From contig NZ_UAUI01000001.1 of assembly GCF_900455735.1 (NCBI RefSeq), forward strand, positions 1,147,001 to 1,211,000: a DNA stretch of 64,000 nt, read 5' to 3'. The translations under genes and the position numbers were made by a program. Source of the stretch: Rhodococcus wratislaviensis. Its GTDB lineage: Bacteria > Actinomycetota > Actinomycetes > Mycobacteriales > Mycobacteriaceae. Under the pieces are notes generated by a model. The model was given only the letters and a program-made list of their open reading frames with translations. It was not told the DNA's origin and ran no database searches. Shown here piece by piece: positions 1-8,505 of this stretch (the stretch's first letter is position 1; every line of letters begins with the position of its first letter).

Positions 1-831
1 CGACAGCAGCGACGTCTTGAGGGGTTTGCGTCGTCCCAGACCCGAACTCTCCGCGAAGAATCCCGCGATGTTGGGGTGCAGGTTGATCGTCGGCGCGCTC
101 TGCAGGATCTTGCCGCGCTCGCGCAGGATGCGGTTGAGGAAGCGGAACTCCTTCCACCGCGCATACGTGGACGGCAATGAGCGCGAACGGTATTGGTCGC
201 CGTCGATCTTGTCGAGCGCATTGGTCATCGAGGACAGTCCGAGGAAGCCAGCGTCCACGGCCTCGGTGAGCAGCGCGCCCATCCGCTCGAGTTCGCGAGC
301 ACTCGGCTTGGTCCGCTTGTCGGTGCCCCGGCCGAGGCCGAGCACGTGGGTGCGGATGTCGGAGTGTCCGATGAAACCGGCGATGTTGGGGCCGAGCGGA
401 AGCGACTCGAGTGCCTCGACATACTCCGCCGGGCTCTGCCAGATCTTGTTCTCCTCCAGGATCCTGAGCACGGAGTCGTGTGGCACGGCCTCGACCCGGC
501 TGAACAGGTCGGCGCACTCGCGCGGCGTCGAGTACACAGTGGACAGGGAGCAGTTTCCGAGGACGACGGTGGTCACGCCGTGTCGCACCGACTCCGGCAG
601 TCCGGGGCTGACGAGCACCTCGGCGTCGTAGTGGGTGTGCACGTCCACGAACCCGGGGACCACCCATTTGCCTGCCGCATCGATGATCTCGGTGTCGGGT
701 CCGACGGGCAGCGGACGGATCGATGCGCGGACGACGACGCCGTCGCGGATGCCGAGATTGCGCCGCCGGGGCGCGGATCCGGTTCCGTCGAACCACAGCC
801 CATCATTGACGACGACATCGAAATCCGACAT
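1..831 (-). CDS. N-acyl-D-amino-acid deacylase family amidohydrolase (N-terminal 277 residues, 3' end outside window)
   Basis: Translation from the ATG at 831 gives 277 residues that run off the left edge. It starts MSDFDVVVNDGLWFDGTG, the usual opening of D-aminoacylase/amidohydrolase-3 proteins. The metal-binding HTH motif follows at about residues 65-67 (FVDVHTHYDAEV), with VVLGNCSLS near residue 95, where this family carries its metal-ligand Cys. The family removes N-acyl groups from D-amino acids with Zn in a TIM-barrel active site; the substrate cannot be told here. It diverges from a TetR gene, with a perfect palindrome between them, so it is probably repressed by that regulator. Full members are about 500-580 residues, so roughly half is missing. 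The family call is firm, the substrate is unknown. Confidence 0.88.
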   Translation of the reverse strand, partial: MSDFDVVVNDGLWFDGTGSAPRRRNLGIRDGVVVRASIRPLPVGPDTEIIDAAGKWVVPGFVDVHTHYDAEVLVSPGLPESVRHGVTTVVLGNCSLSTVYSTPRECADLFSRVEAVPHDSVLRILEENKIWQSPAEYVEALESLPLGPNIAGFIGHSDIRTHVLGLGRGTDKRTKPSARELERMGALLTEAVDAGFLGLSSMTNALDKIDGDQYRSRSLPSTYARWKEFRFLNRILRERGKILQSAPTINLHPNIAGFFAESSGLGRRKPLKTSLLS

Positions 832-857
832 TGTTGCGCTCCTCACACTCGGTATGT

Positions 858-872
858 GTAACCCGAGGTTAC
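858..872. promoter_or_regulatory. Candidate TetR operator palindrome
   Basis: GTAACC-CGA-GGTTAC is a perfect 6-bp inverted repeat with a 3-bp centre. It lies between the deacylase start (831) and the TetR start (931), where it could cover both divergent promoters. TetR proteins bind such short palindromes. That this neighbour binds it is inference. Confidence 0.55.
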
Positions 873-930
873 GTATCCCGTTGAGTAAAAGTCAATGGAC
901 GGTTCGAGGGTTCCTCAATAGAGTGCAGGG

Positions 931-1539
931 GTGGCCGCCGCACCCCGCTCTCCCGAAGATCGGCGCGCGCAGATCCTCGACGTGGCCGTCCATCTGCTCG
1001 AAACGGTGCCGTTCGACGACCTGTCGATGGACCAGGTGGCGGCCGAGGCGGGCGTCTCCCCGCCCCTGCTGTTCCACTACTTCAAGAACAAGCAGGGTTT
1101 TCGCAACGCCGTCCTCGAGGCCTCGGCGTCCGAACTGCAACGCCGGATGACACCCGACGCGACACTCCCCGTGTCGGGACAGCTCCGAGCCGGCGTCGAG
1201 ACGTTCGCGGACGCGGTGATCGAGCACCCCACCATCTACCTGGCGGTCATGCGGATGGCCGGTAGCGGCGACGAGCGGATGCGGCAGATCTACCGCGGCA
1301 TGCGGCGGACGTTCACCCGCTGGATAGGTGCGTCGCTCGCCGAATTCGGGGTGCCGACGACACCCGCGCTCGAGGCCGCGATCTCGGGCTGGCAGGCGTT
1401 CATGGAAGAGATCGTGCTGTCGTGGCTCGACGAGCCGACCATGGACCGCACGGACATGATCGACCTCTGCGAACGCGCTTTCTATCACCTGCTTCCGGCC
1501 GCAGGCGTCGACGTCGACGCACTCGACATGACACCCTGA
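931..1539 (+). CDS. TetR-family transcriptional regulator
   Basis: This 202-residue protein has an N-terminal TetR helix-turn-helix at about residues 10-57: RRAQILDVAVHLLE, then MDQVAAEAGVSPPLLFHYFKNK. The C-terminal half is the variable ligand-binding/dimerisation domain. I chose GTG 931 because it begins just before the HTH and no upstream in-frame start is better; no strong ribosome site is visible and the mRNA may be leaderless. The gene diverges from the N-acyl-D-amino-acid deacylase with a GTAACC-N3-GGTTAC palindrome between, so the likely role is local repression of both genes. The ligand is unknown. Confidence 0.88.
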   Translation: MAAAPRSPEDRRAQILDVAVHLLETVPFDDLSMDQVAAEAGVSPPLLFHYFKNKQGFRNAVLEASASELQRRMTPDATLPVSGQLRAGVETFADAVIEHPTIYLAVMRMAGSGDERMRQIYRGMRRTFTRWIGASLAEFGVPTTPALEAAISGWQAFMEEIVLSWLDEPTMDRTDMIDLCERAFYHLLPAAGVDVDALDMTP

Positions 1540-1627
1540 TCCAGACCCGGCAGCGTCGCCTACCTCCACTACCGCGTCGCGAACGAGGAATTCGGCGCTC
1601 GTCGGTGCCCCCAGGGCCTACGGGATG

Positions 1628-2146
1628 TCATTGGCCGGCGCGCTGAGCCTCCAGGAAGCGTCGACCCGGCGTCGGGTCGACGCCGAAGCGCTCGGCGTAG
1701 CGCTCGTGAAGTTCCTCCCACCGGTCCCACGACCCGTGCGCCTCCGCCTCGGAGAGGAACCCGCCGGCGAGATGAGGCTCGAGCCGCGCGAAGTAGGTCT
1801 CCCAGCCGGCCGCGGTCTGCGCTGCGGTCGCACGGTCGCCGAAGACATGGATGAAGATCAACCGGCACCCGTCTCCCTCAGCGGCCAGATCGAAGCTGTA
1901 CCGCTCACCGCCGAAGGTCCACGCCAGCCGATGGGGCGCATCGACCTCGGTCACTTCGCCGGTCGCGCCGTAGGCCTCGAAGGTCTCCCCTGTCGCCGGT
2001 GTCCACTCGGCGGCGGCGGGAAACCAGCGCTCGAGCTCTGCCGGCACGCTGACCGCCCGCCACACGCGCTCGACCGAGTGGGCGAGCGTGCGCTCGAAGC
2101 GCAGCGCCGGGCGACCGTCGATCGTCTCCATGGTTCCGTCGGTCAT
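1628..2146 (-). CDS. SRPBCC/AHSA1-family protein
   Basis: The 172-residue protein begins MTDGTMETIDGRPALRFERTL, followed by the SRPBCC core pattern (HSVERVWRAVSVPAELERWFP; W33-like turn; ETFEAYGATGEVTEVDAPHRLAWTF). These helix-grip domains bind hydrophobic ligands; no enzyme residue can be assigned. The ATG at 2146 overlaps the TGA of the upstream ArsR gene by ATGA, so the two are translated together. ArsR plus AHSA1-type pairs are a common actinobacterial arrangement, in which the SRPBCC protein is the regulated gene. An upstream in-frame GTG at 2218 lies inside the ArsR gene and is unlikely. Confidence 0.82.
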   Translation of the reverse strand: MTDGTMETIDGRPALRFERTLAHSVERVWRAVSVPAELERWFPAAAEWTPATGETFEAYGATGEVTEVDAPHRLAWTFGGERYSFDLAAEGDGCRLIFIHVFGDRATAAQTAAGWETYFARLEPHLAGGFLSEAEAHGSWDRWEELHERYAERFGVDPTPGRRFLEAQRAGQ

Positions 2147-2445
2147 GGGTTCTCCTCTAGGTGTCGTTCGAGGGCGTCGAGGTGCCTCGACCAGTACGCG
2201 CGATACGGCTCCAGCCACTGGTCGACCTCGGCGAGGGGTTCTGGGCGCAGCGCGTACAGGCGTTGCTTGCCATCCGCGCGTACCACGACGAGCCCGGCCT
2301 CGCGCAACACCTTGAGGTGCTTGGACACGCCGGGCTGACTGAGCGCGATGCGCTCCACCAGTTCTCCGGCGGGCCGCTCACCCTCACGCAGCAGGTCGAG
2401 AATCTGTCTGCGGTGCGGCTCGGCCAGGGCGGCGTAGGCGCTCAT
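2143..2445 (-). CDS. ArsR-family winged-helix repressor
   Basis: The 100-residue protein has the compact ArsR fold: MSAYAALAEPHRRQILDLLREGERPAGELVERI, then the recognition helix LSQPGVSKHLKVLREAGLV and the wing VVRADGKQRLYAL. There are no Cys pairs of the metal-sensing type, so it is one of the non-metal ArsR members often paired with an SRPBCC gene. I use the ATG at 2445. An open frame continues upstream to 2574, but it lacks the family pattern there. Inverted repeats overlap the start codon and suggest autoregulation. It forms a two-gene operon with the following SRPBCC gene through an ATGA overlap. Confidence 0.88.
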   Translation of the reverse strand: MSAYAALAEPHRRQILDLLREGERPAGELVERIALSQPGVSKHLKVLREAGLVVVRADGKQRLYALRPEPLAEVDQWLEPYRAYWSRHLDALERHLEENP

Positions 2446-2475
2446 ATCTTCATATTGCCAGACGGAAATATGAGC
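2440..2475. promoter_or_regulatory. Candidate ArsR autoregulatory operator (nested inverted repeats)
   Basis: GCTCATAT (2440-2447) pairs with ATATGAGC (2468-2475), and inside it CATATT (2451-2456) pairs with AATATG (2467-2472). The nested repeats cover the ArsR start codon and the bases upstream. AT-rich inverted repeats in this position are typical of ArsR/SmtB operators; binding is inferred. Confidence 0.5.
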
Positions 2476-2651
2476 CGCAACCGCCACGCGGTCGCGACGG
2501 AAGCAGCAGCCCTCCGGACACCGGGAGAAGGCGCCGACTTGACACACCTCGTGTGACACACAACACTTGCCCACTGACCGAGCGAGTGATCGGTCGGCCG
2601 TTCGAATTCGGACATCCCGTTCGGACCGGAGCCGGAGAAAGGGGACATGCG

Positions 2652-4265
2652 GTGTCGTCGACGTTCACCAACGACGGAATCCAGGAGCCACCCGTCGCGA
2701 CCACCCTCGACGCGTGGCGGTCGCGAGTGCAGACGCATCCCGACCACCCCGCCGTGGCCTATTTCGATGGCGCCCTCACGGCACGCGAGCTCGACGACCT
2801 GTCGGACGCCCTCGCCGTCGCGCTGGACGAGTGGGGTGTCGGGCGCGGTGACCGGGTGGGCATCTACCTGCAGAATGTGCCGCAGTACGCCCTCGCTCTG
2901 CTGGCGCTGTGGAAGGTCGGCGCAGCGGCGCTGGTGCTCAATCCGATGTACCGCGGAAACGAACTCCGCCGCCTCGTCGACGATGCCGAACCGATCGGCA
3001 TCATCTGCGAAGACGTGAGCGCCGCGGCCACGGCCGAGACCCTGCGCGGCAGCAGCGTGCGATTCTCGATCAGCACCAGTGCCCTCGACTTCCAGACCCG
3101 CAACGATCCGCGGGTGTTCGAGTCCACCACGCGCGCCGCGCCGGCAGCCGACGGCGACCTCGTCGAACTGCTCACGCGCTTTCGCGGCAGGCGGCCTCCC
3201 CTCGTCCAACTCGGCGGCGGCGACCTCGCTCTGCTCACCTACACCTCCGGGACCACCGGCCCACCGAAGGGCGCGCTCAACTCCCACGCGAACGTGCTGG
3301 CCACCGCACTCGACTTCGGTGACTGCGCCGGCGTCGTCGACGGGGACGTCGTGTTCGCTGTCGCTCCCCTGTTCCACATCACCGGGGCCGTGCTCAATGC
3401 CGGTGTTGCCCTCGTCCGCGACTGCGTGCTCGTCTTCGCGAATCGGTTCAACGCGGCCGTCGCACTGGAGACGTTCGTGGAGCACCGGGTGACCTACACG
3501 ATCGGTTCGATCACCGTGTTCAACGCCCTGTCCGAGGTGCCGGGTGTGAGCGCGGACCACTTCGCCTCGGTCAAGACCCTCTACTCGGGCGGCGCGCCCA
3601 TCCCGCCTGCCACCGTGGAGAAGTTCGAAGCCAGGTTCGGCAAGTACATCCACAACGCGTACGGGATGACCGAGACCACGGCCGGAGTGATCGCGGTGCC
3701 ACCCGGCCTGCGGGCGCCGGTCGACCCGTCGAGCGGCTCACTGTCCATCGGTCTCCCGCTGCCCCGCGTGGACATCCGGGCCGTCGACCCGAATGGCGAC
3801 CCCGTTCCGCCCCACACCGCAGGCGAACTGGAAATCGCCGGACCGCAGGTTGTTTCGGGTTACTGGCGCAACCCGGACGCCTCCCGGGACACGCTGCCCG
3901 GCGGACGGCTGCGCACCGGGGACGTCGCGATCATCGACGAGGCGGGGTGGGTGTACCTCGTCGACCGGCTCAAGGATCAGATCAACGTGTCCGGCTACAA
4001 GGTGTGGCCCCGTGAGGTCGAGGACACCCTCTACGAGCACCCGGCCGTGCACGAGGCCGCCGTCGTCGGGCAACCCGACGACTACCAGGGCGAGTCGGTG
4101 GTCGCCTACGTCTCGCTCCGCAAGGGTGCGACCGCCACCGAGGACGAACTCGTCGCGTTCGCCCGCGACCGGCTCGCCGCGTACAAGCGGCCGCGGCTGG
4201 TGCACATCATCTCCGACCTCCCGAAGACGCAGACGGGCAAGATCCGGCGCAGCGACCTGCGTTGA
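2652..4265 (+). CDS. AMP-dependent acyl-CoA synthetase/ligase
   Basis: This is a 537-residue member of the ANL superfamily, which adenylates a carboxylic acid and transfers it to CoA. The phosphate-binding motif LTYTSGTTGPPKGALNSH is near residue 195. YGMTET follows, then the A8 region RTGDVAIIDEAGWVYLVDRLKDQ near 421, and the C-terminal catalytic lysine sits in KTQTGKIRR. I chose GTG 2652 because GGAGAAAGGGGA (2634-2645) is correctly spaced; an upstream in-frame GTG at 2553 gives a non-homologous leader. A transporter of the MHS family follows 51 bp downstream on the same strand, so the pair may import and activate one organic acid. The substrate cannot be fixed from sequence. Confidence 0.88.
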   Translation: MSSTFTNDGIQEPPVATTLDAWRSRVQTHPDHPAVAYFDGALTARELDDLSDALAVALDEWGVGRGDRVGIYLQNVPQYALALLALWKVGAAALVLNPMYRGNELRRLVDDAEPIGIICEDVSAAATAETLRGSSVRFSISTSALDFQTRNDPRVFESTTRAAPAADGDLVELLTRFRGRRPPLVQLGGGDLALLTYTSGTTGPPKGALNSHANVLATALDFGDCAGVVDGDVVFAVAPLFHITGAVLNAGVALVRDCVLVFANRFNAAVALETFVEHRVTYTIGSITVFNALSEVPGVSADHFASVKTLYSGGAPIPPATVEKFEARFGKYIHNAYGMTETTAGVIAVPPGLRAPVDPSSGSLSIGLPLPRVDIRAVDPNGDPVPPHTAGELEIAGPQVVSGYWRNPDASRDTLPGGRLRTGDVAIIDEAGWVYLVDRLKDQINVSGYKVWPREVEDTLYEHPAVHEAAVVGQPDDYQGESVVAYVSLRKGATATEDELVAFARDRLAAYKRPRLVHIISDLPKTQTGKIRRSDLR

Positions 4266-4316
4266 CGCACCTCCCTCGACATTTCGACTCCGCGACCCCG
4301 ACGAAAGTGACTGCAC

Positions 4317-5621
4317 GTGAACGTCGACCTCACTCGCCAGGCGCAGCCTGACACAAATTCCGGCACCACCCTCGCCTCCCGCAAGAAATCGCTCCTCGCC
4401 AGTTCGGTCGGCAACGTCCTCGAGTGGTACGAGTGGAGCGCGTATGCGGTGTTCGCCCCGTTCATCGCGGCCGCGATGTTCAGCAACTCGGACCCGGTCT
4501 CGGCCCTGCTGTCCACGCTCGCCGTGTTCGCGGTGGGCTTCCTGATGCGCCCGCTCGGCGGGATCATCTTCGGCCGGATCGCCGACAAGCGCGGACGCAA
4601 GTTCGTCCTCGTCACGACCATGCTGATGATGGCCACCGGCAGCCTGATCATCGGAGTGATGCCCACCTACTCGGCTATCGGCGCGTGGGCGTCCCTGATC
4701 CTGCTCGCGGCACGCGTGATGCAGGGCTTCGCGCACGGCGGCGAGTCCGCGACCGCGTATTCCTACGTCGGTGAGATCGCGCCGCCGCACCGGCGCGGCA
4801 TGTGGGGCAGCGTCGCGTTCATCGCGATCTTCGGCGGTTCGGTGCTGGCCTACACCGTCGGCGGCGTCGTCACCTCCTCGCTGTCCGACACCGCGGTCGG
4901 TCAATGGGGTTGGCGTATCCCGTTCCTCATCGGCGCGCTCCTGGCACTGTTCGCCCTGTACCTGCGCCGCAGCATGGAGGAGAGCGACGTCTTCGACGCC
5001 GCGCAGAAGGAGGACGATCAGCCGAGCATCCCCCGGCGCGCCGTCGTCCGGGCGATCCTCCTGATGATCGGGATGACCTCGGGCATCACGGCCGCGCACT
5101 ACACGTGGACCTCGTACATCTCCACGTACGCGATCACCCAGCAGGGTATGAATCCCGACACCGCGTATTGGATGCTGGTGATCGCTCAGCTGATCGCTCT
5201 GGTCTCGCTGCCATTCCTCGGGTTGCTCTCCGACAAGATCGGCCGGCGGCCCATGCTGGGGGCCTTCGCGGTTCTGATGTTCGTCCTGCAGTTGCCGCTG
5301 ACGATGATGATCACGTCCGACGGGTGGACCCTGCTCGTCGCCACCACCGCCGCCCTGCTGATCGTCGCGGTCCCGGCGTCGATTCTGTCGTCCACACTGT
5401 CGGAGAGCTTCCCGACGCGACTACGCACCCAGGCGATCGGATTCGCGTACTCGTTCTCCGTCGCGGTGTTCGGTGGCACCGCCCCGTATCTGAACCAGCT
5501 TCTCCTCGGACTCGACCTCGGCTGGGTGTTCGGCGTCTACATCATGGTGCTGGCCGTCCTCACCGGTGTCGCATGCCTGTTCATGAAGGAGACCAAGGGC
5601 ATTCGCCTCGAAGACGTGTGA
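4317..5621 (+). CDS. MFS transporter, metabolite:H+ symporter (MHS) type
   Basis: The 434-residue protein has the MHS signature. The first membrane segment follows NVLEWYEWSAYAVFAPFIA, the loop 2-3 motif is GGIIFGRIADKRGRKFVLV, and ARVMQGFAHGGESATAYSYVGEIAP precedes helix 5. About 12 membrane helices are visible. MHS members take up alpha-ketoglutarate, proline, citrate, shikimate or aromatic acids with protons. The start is GTG 4317. It probably shares a transcript with the acyl-CoA synthetase upstream and is closed by the hairpin at 5632-5664. The substrate is unknown, but the partner gene suggests a carboxylate. Confidence 0.86.
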   Translation: MNVDLTRQAQPDTNSGTTLASRKKSLLASSVGNVLEWYEWSAYAVFAPFIAAAMFSNSDPVSALLSTLAVFAVGFLMRPLGGIIFGRIADKRGRKFVLVTTMLMMATGSLIIGVMPTYSAIGAWASLILLAARVMQGFAHGGESATAYSYVGEIAPPHRRGMWGSVAFIAIFGGSVLAYTVGGVVTSSLSDTAVGQWGWRIPFLIGALLALFALYLRRSMEESDVFDAAQKEDDQPSIPRRAVVRAILLMIGMTSGITAAHYTWTSYISTYAITQQGMNPDTAYWMLVIAQLIALVSLPFLGLLSDKIGRRPMLGAFAVLMFVLQLPLTMMITSDGWTLLVATTAALLIVAVPASILSSTLSESFPTRLRTQAIGFAYSFSVAVFGGTAPYLNQLLLGLDLGWVFGVYIMVLAVLTGVACLFMKETKGIRLEDV

Positions 5622-5631
5622 ACACGCGAAA

Positions 5632-5664
5632 GAGAACCGGCAGGTGCATCACCTGCCGGTTCTC
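5632..5664. terminator. Perfect 15-bp hairpin, probable bidirectional terminator
   Basis: GAGAACCGGCAGGTG (5632-5646), loop CAT, CACCTGCCGGTTCTC (5650-5664). It sits 10 bp after the transporter stop and 5 bp beyond the 3' end of tRNA-Cys. Read on the minus strand the stem is followed by TTT, so it fits best as the tRNA terminator. Confidence 0.8.
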
Positions 5665-5668
5665 GTCG

Positions 5669-5740
5669 AGCGAGTGACGGGATTCGAACCCGTGTGAACG
5701 GCTTTGCAGGCCGGTACCTCAACCACTCAGTCACACCCGC
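5669..5740 (-). tRNA. tRNA-Cys (anticodon GCA)
   Basis: The 72-nt cloverleaf on the minus strand has acceptor GCGGGTG pairing with CACTCGC (one G-U), anticodon stem CGGC/GCCG around loop CTGCAAA, and T-arm ACGGG-TTCGAAT-CCCGT. The discriminator base is T (U73), the identity base expected for tRNA-Cys. CCA is not encoded. The hairpin at 5632-5664 follows directly as terminator. Confidence 0.95.
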
Positions 5741-5834
5741 ATCGATGATTACTGTGCCCCGGCCGGTGCCCCGGGCGCGAGGGTTGCGCTCACGGTGATT
5801 CTGAAACCGACACGCCGGGGCGGGAACAAACCAC

Positions 5835-7085
5835 GTGCCCTCGTTGCTGTGTTGCTTCGTGACCGATACCGAAGAACGCACCGCCCCGGCCGGCGACCGG
5901 ACAACCACCCGTCCCAGCCTTCGGGTAATCCTCGTACTCGGCGCGATGGTGGCCCTCGGCCCCTTCACCATCGACATGTACCTGCCCGCGCTTCCGGACA
6001 TCGGAACCGACCTCGGCGCATCCTCGTCCGCGGTCCAGCTGACCATCACAGGCACTCTGCTCGGCCTCGCGCTGGGGCAGTTGATCGTCGGACCGCTCTC
6101 GGACAGCCTCGGGCGCAGGCGACCCCTCATCGCCGGCATCGGTGTCCACGTCGCCGCTTCGGTGCTCGCGGTGTTCGCGCCGACCGTGGCGGTGCTGGGT
6201 GTACTCCGCGTCTTCCAGGGCATCGGGGCCGCCGCCGCAGCGGTGGTCGCGCTCGCCGTCGTGCGCGACCTGTTCGCGGGGAACACCGTGGCCGTCGTGA
6301 TGTCGCGACTGATGCTCGTGCTCGGTGTCGCACCCGTCCTCGCCCCGAGTATCGGCGGGGCGCTCCTCATCGCCGTCGACTGGCGTGGGATCTTCGTCGT
6401 CCTCGCCGTGATCGGCATACTGACGGCGTTGATCGGCGTGTGGGGTCTGACGGAGACGCTGCCGCCGGAGCGGCGGCGCAAGAGCAATCTGCGCGCCGTG
6501 CTGGGCACGTACAAGAGCCTGCTGGGCGACCGCGCGTTCATGGTGCTCGCCCTCGTGTCGAGTGTGGCGATGGGATCGTTGTTCTCGTACGTCTCCGGAG
6601 CGTCGTTCGTCTTCCAGGACCAGTACGGCCTGGACGAGCAGCAGTTCGCGCTGCTGTTCAGCTCCGGCGCGATCGCTCTGATCGGCGCCTCGCAACTCAA
6701 CGTCCGCGCCCTCGCACGCTGGTCACCGCTGCAGATCACGGTGTCGGCCCTCGCCTTCGCGACGGTGGCCGGCCTGGCACTGATCACCACCGCCCACTTC
6801 GAGTTCGGCGGGCTCGTCGGGTTCGTCGTTCCGCTGTGGTTCCTCCTCGCCGGCGTGGGCTTCGTCCTGCCCAACGCCCCGGCGCTGGCGCTCGGACGGC
6901 ACGGGGAGGCGGCAGGCACGGCTGCCGCGCTGCTCGGCGCTCTGCAGTTCGGTGTCGGCGCACTGATCGCTCCCCTGGTCGGCGTGCTCGGCAACACCGG
7001 CGTCGCACTCGCGGTCACGATGACGGCATGCGCGGGACTCGGGTTGGTGGCGTTGGCGGCCGCCGCGAAGGCGGAAGCGCACTGA
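5835..7085 (+). CDS. Bcr/CflA-type MFS drug-resistance transporter
   Basis: The protein has 416 residues from GTG 5835, and about 12 membrane helices. The family hallmarks are GPFTIDMYLPALPDIGTDLG in helix 1, GQLIVGPLSDSLGRRRPLI in loop 2-3, and RVFQGIGAAAAAVVALAVVRDLF before helix 5. Bcr/CflA exporters expel bicyclomycin, chloramphenicol-type drugs or amino acids by proton exchange. The start is uncertain. GTG 5859 (VTDTEERT) would remove an odd MPSLLCCF leader and is at least as likely, and neither has a strong ribosome site. A MarR gene follows 54 bp downstream in the same direction and is the obvious candidate regulator. Confidence 0.86.
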   Translation: MPSLLCCFVTDTEERTAPAGDRTTTRPSLRVILVLGAMVALGPFTIDMYLPALPDIGTDLGASSSAVQLTITGTLLGLALGQLIVGPLSDSLGRRRPLIAGIGVHVAASVLAVFAPTVAVLGVLRVFQGIGAAAAAVVALAVVRDLFAGNTVAVVMSRLMLVLGVAPVLAPSIGGALLIAVDWRGIFVVLAVIGILTALIGVWGLTETLPPERRRKSNLRAVLGTYKSLLGDRAFMVLALVSSVAMGSLFSYVSGASFVFQDQYGLDEQQFALLFSSGAIALIGASQLNVRALARWSPLQITVSALAFATVAGLALITTAHFEFGGLVGFVVPLWFLLAGVGFVLPNAPALALGRHGEAAGTAAALLGALQFGVGALIAPLVGVLGNTGVALAVTMTACAGLGLVALAAAAKAEAH

Positions 7086-7139
7086 CGACACGCTCGGCAG
7101 ACTTTCGCGGCCCATCACCCGTCATGGGATGATCGACGC

Positions 7140-7673
7140 ATGCCACCACCGTCACCACTTCATCTCGACCCCATCGAAGAGGCCCACCGGCAGTGGACGA
7201 AGCACGGCTGGGGTGATGTCGCCGACGGCATGGCCGCGGTGACCTCGGTGATGCGGGCACAGCAGATCATGATGGCCCGGGTGGAAGAGGTGCTCAAGCC
7301 GTCAGGGCTCACGTTCGCCCGATACGAATTGCTGACGTTGCTGACGTTCACCCGCACGGGCGCGCTCCCGATGGCGAAGGCCAGCGCGCGCCTTCAGGTT
7401 CACCCGACGAGCGTCACCAACGCCGTCGACCGGCTCGAGACGGCGAATCTCGTGCGGCGCGTACCGCATCCGAGCGATCGCCGCGCGACACTGATCGAAA
7501 TCACCGATGCGGGAAGGAAACTGGCTGTCGAGTCCACCGAGCGACTCAACGCCCAGGTGTTCTCGAGCCCCGGGGTGTCCGGCGACAAGCTGGAACAACT
7601 GGTCACGATCCTCGCCGAACTGCGCCGCGAGGCAGGCGATTTCGACACCGGAGACGCCCCCACCAAGTGGTGA
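7140..7673 (+). CDS. MarR-family transcriptional regulator
   Basis: The 177-residue protein has the MarR winged helix in its middle: FARYELLTLLTF, then LPMAKASARLQVHPTSVTNAVDRLETANLVRR and the wing VPHPSDRRATLIEITDAGRKL. MarR proteins are dimeric repressors released by phenolic or drug ligands. It lies directly downstream of the Bcr/CflA exporter on the same strand, so it probably controls that gene. The gene ends at a strong intrinsic terminator. The start is ATG 7140. The ligand is unknown. Confidence 0.9.
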   Translation: MPPPSPLHLDPIEEAHRQWTKHGWGDVADGMAAVTSVMRAQQIMMARVEEVLKPSGLTFARYELLTLLTFTRTGALPMAKASARLQVHPTSVTNAVDRLETANLVRRVPHPSDRRATLIEITDAGRKLAVESTERLNAQVFSSPGVSGDKLEQLVTILAELRREAGDFDTGDAPTKW

Positions 7674-7674
7674 G

Positions 7675-7717
7675 ACGGCTGTCGCCCGCACCGGATCCCG
7701 GTGCGGGCGACAGCCGT
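7675..7717. terminator. Strong intrinsic terminator, 20-bp perfect stem
   Basis: The arms 7675-7694 and 7698-7717 are perfectly complementary (ACGGCTGTCGCCCGCACCGG and its complement) around an ATC loop, followed by TTTT on the plus strand. It overlaps the last base region of the MarR gene and separates it from the convergent enoyl-CoA hydratase gene, so it probably serves both. Confidence 0.92.
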
Positions 7718-7728
7718 TTTCAGTATCT

Positions 7729-8505
7729 CTAGCGGTGCTTGAAGACGGGCGCACGCTTCTCGACGAACGCCGCCATCCCTTCCTTCTGATCCTCGGTGGC
7801 GAACGTCGAATGGAACACCCGACGCTCGAACCGGACACCCTCGGTGAGCGTGGTCTCGAACGACCGGTTCACGGCTTCCTTCGCCATCATCGCGACCGGA
7901 AGGGACATCTCGGCGATGGTGGTCGCCGTCTGCAGCGCCTCGTCCAGGAGATCCGCGGCAGGCACGATCCGCGACACCAGCCCGGCACGCTCGGCCTCCT
8001 CGGCGTCCATGTTCCGGCCGGTCAAGCACAGTTCCATGGCCTTGGCCTTGCCCACTGCGCGCGTCAGCCGCTGCGAACCGCCGATGCCGGGGATGACACC
8101 GAGCTTGATCTCCGGCTGCCCGAACTTCGCGGTGTCGGCGGCGATGAGGATGTCGCAGAGCATCGCCAGCTCGCATCCGCCGCCGAGTGCGTACCCGGCG
8201 ACGGCAGCGATTGTCGGCTTGCGGGCCGCGGCGAGCCGGTCCCATGCGGCGAAGAAGTCGTCGAGGTAGACGTCCATGTACGACTTGGGCTGCATCTCCT
8301 TGATGTCGGCGCCCGCCGCGAATGCCCGGTCGGAACCGGTGATCAGAATGGCGCCGATCTCCGAATCCTTCTCCAACTCCTCCACCGCCGACACGACCTC
8401 GCGCATCAGTTCGGAGTTCAGTGCGTTGAGCGCTTTCGGACGGTTGAGGGTGATGATCCCCACCCGGCCCTTGCGCTCGAGCAGGATGGTCTCGAAGTCG
8501 GTCAC
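7729..8505 (-). CDS. Enoyl-CoA hydratase (crotonase family), last gene of valine operon
   Basis: The 258-residue crotonase has both catalytic glutamates at the expected places: E112 in [10 protein letters not shown] and E132 in [16 protein letters not shown]. The oxyanion-hole segment is [11 protein letters not shown] near residues 61-71. It hydrates 2-enoyl-CoA to 3-hydroxyacyl-CoA. Placed last in the mmsA-acyl-CoA dehydrogenase-hydrolase-mmsB operon, it supplies the methacrylyl-CoA hydration step of valine breakdown. GTG 8505 overlaps the mmsB stop as GTGA, so translation is coupled. The call is secure; the precise substrate is inferred from the operon. Confidence 0.93.
   Translation of the reverse strand: MTDFETILLERKGRVGIITLNRPKALNALNSELMREVVSAVEELEKDSEIGAILITGSDRAFAAGADIKEMQPKSYMDVYLDDFFAAWDRLAAARKPTIAAVAGYALGGGCELAMLCDILIAADTAKFGQPEIKLGVIPGIGGSQRLTRAVGKAKAMELCLTGRNMDAEEAERAGLVSRIVPAADLLDEALQTATTIAEMSLPVAMMAKEAVNRSFETTLTEGVRFERRVFHSTFATEDQKEGMAAFVEKRAPVFKHR

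Noticed and set aside
2541..2560. CACAC-CTC-GTGTG palindrome upstream of the acyl-CoA synthetase
   Set aside because: Short low-complexity GT/CA repeat; I cannot tell it from chance, so it is not listed as an operator.
2442..3653. A 403-codon minus-strand frame under the acyl-CoA synthetase
   Set aside because: Antisense to a motif-complete gene, with no recognisable protein features; the real minus-strand gene here is the ArsR start at 2445.
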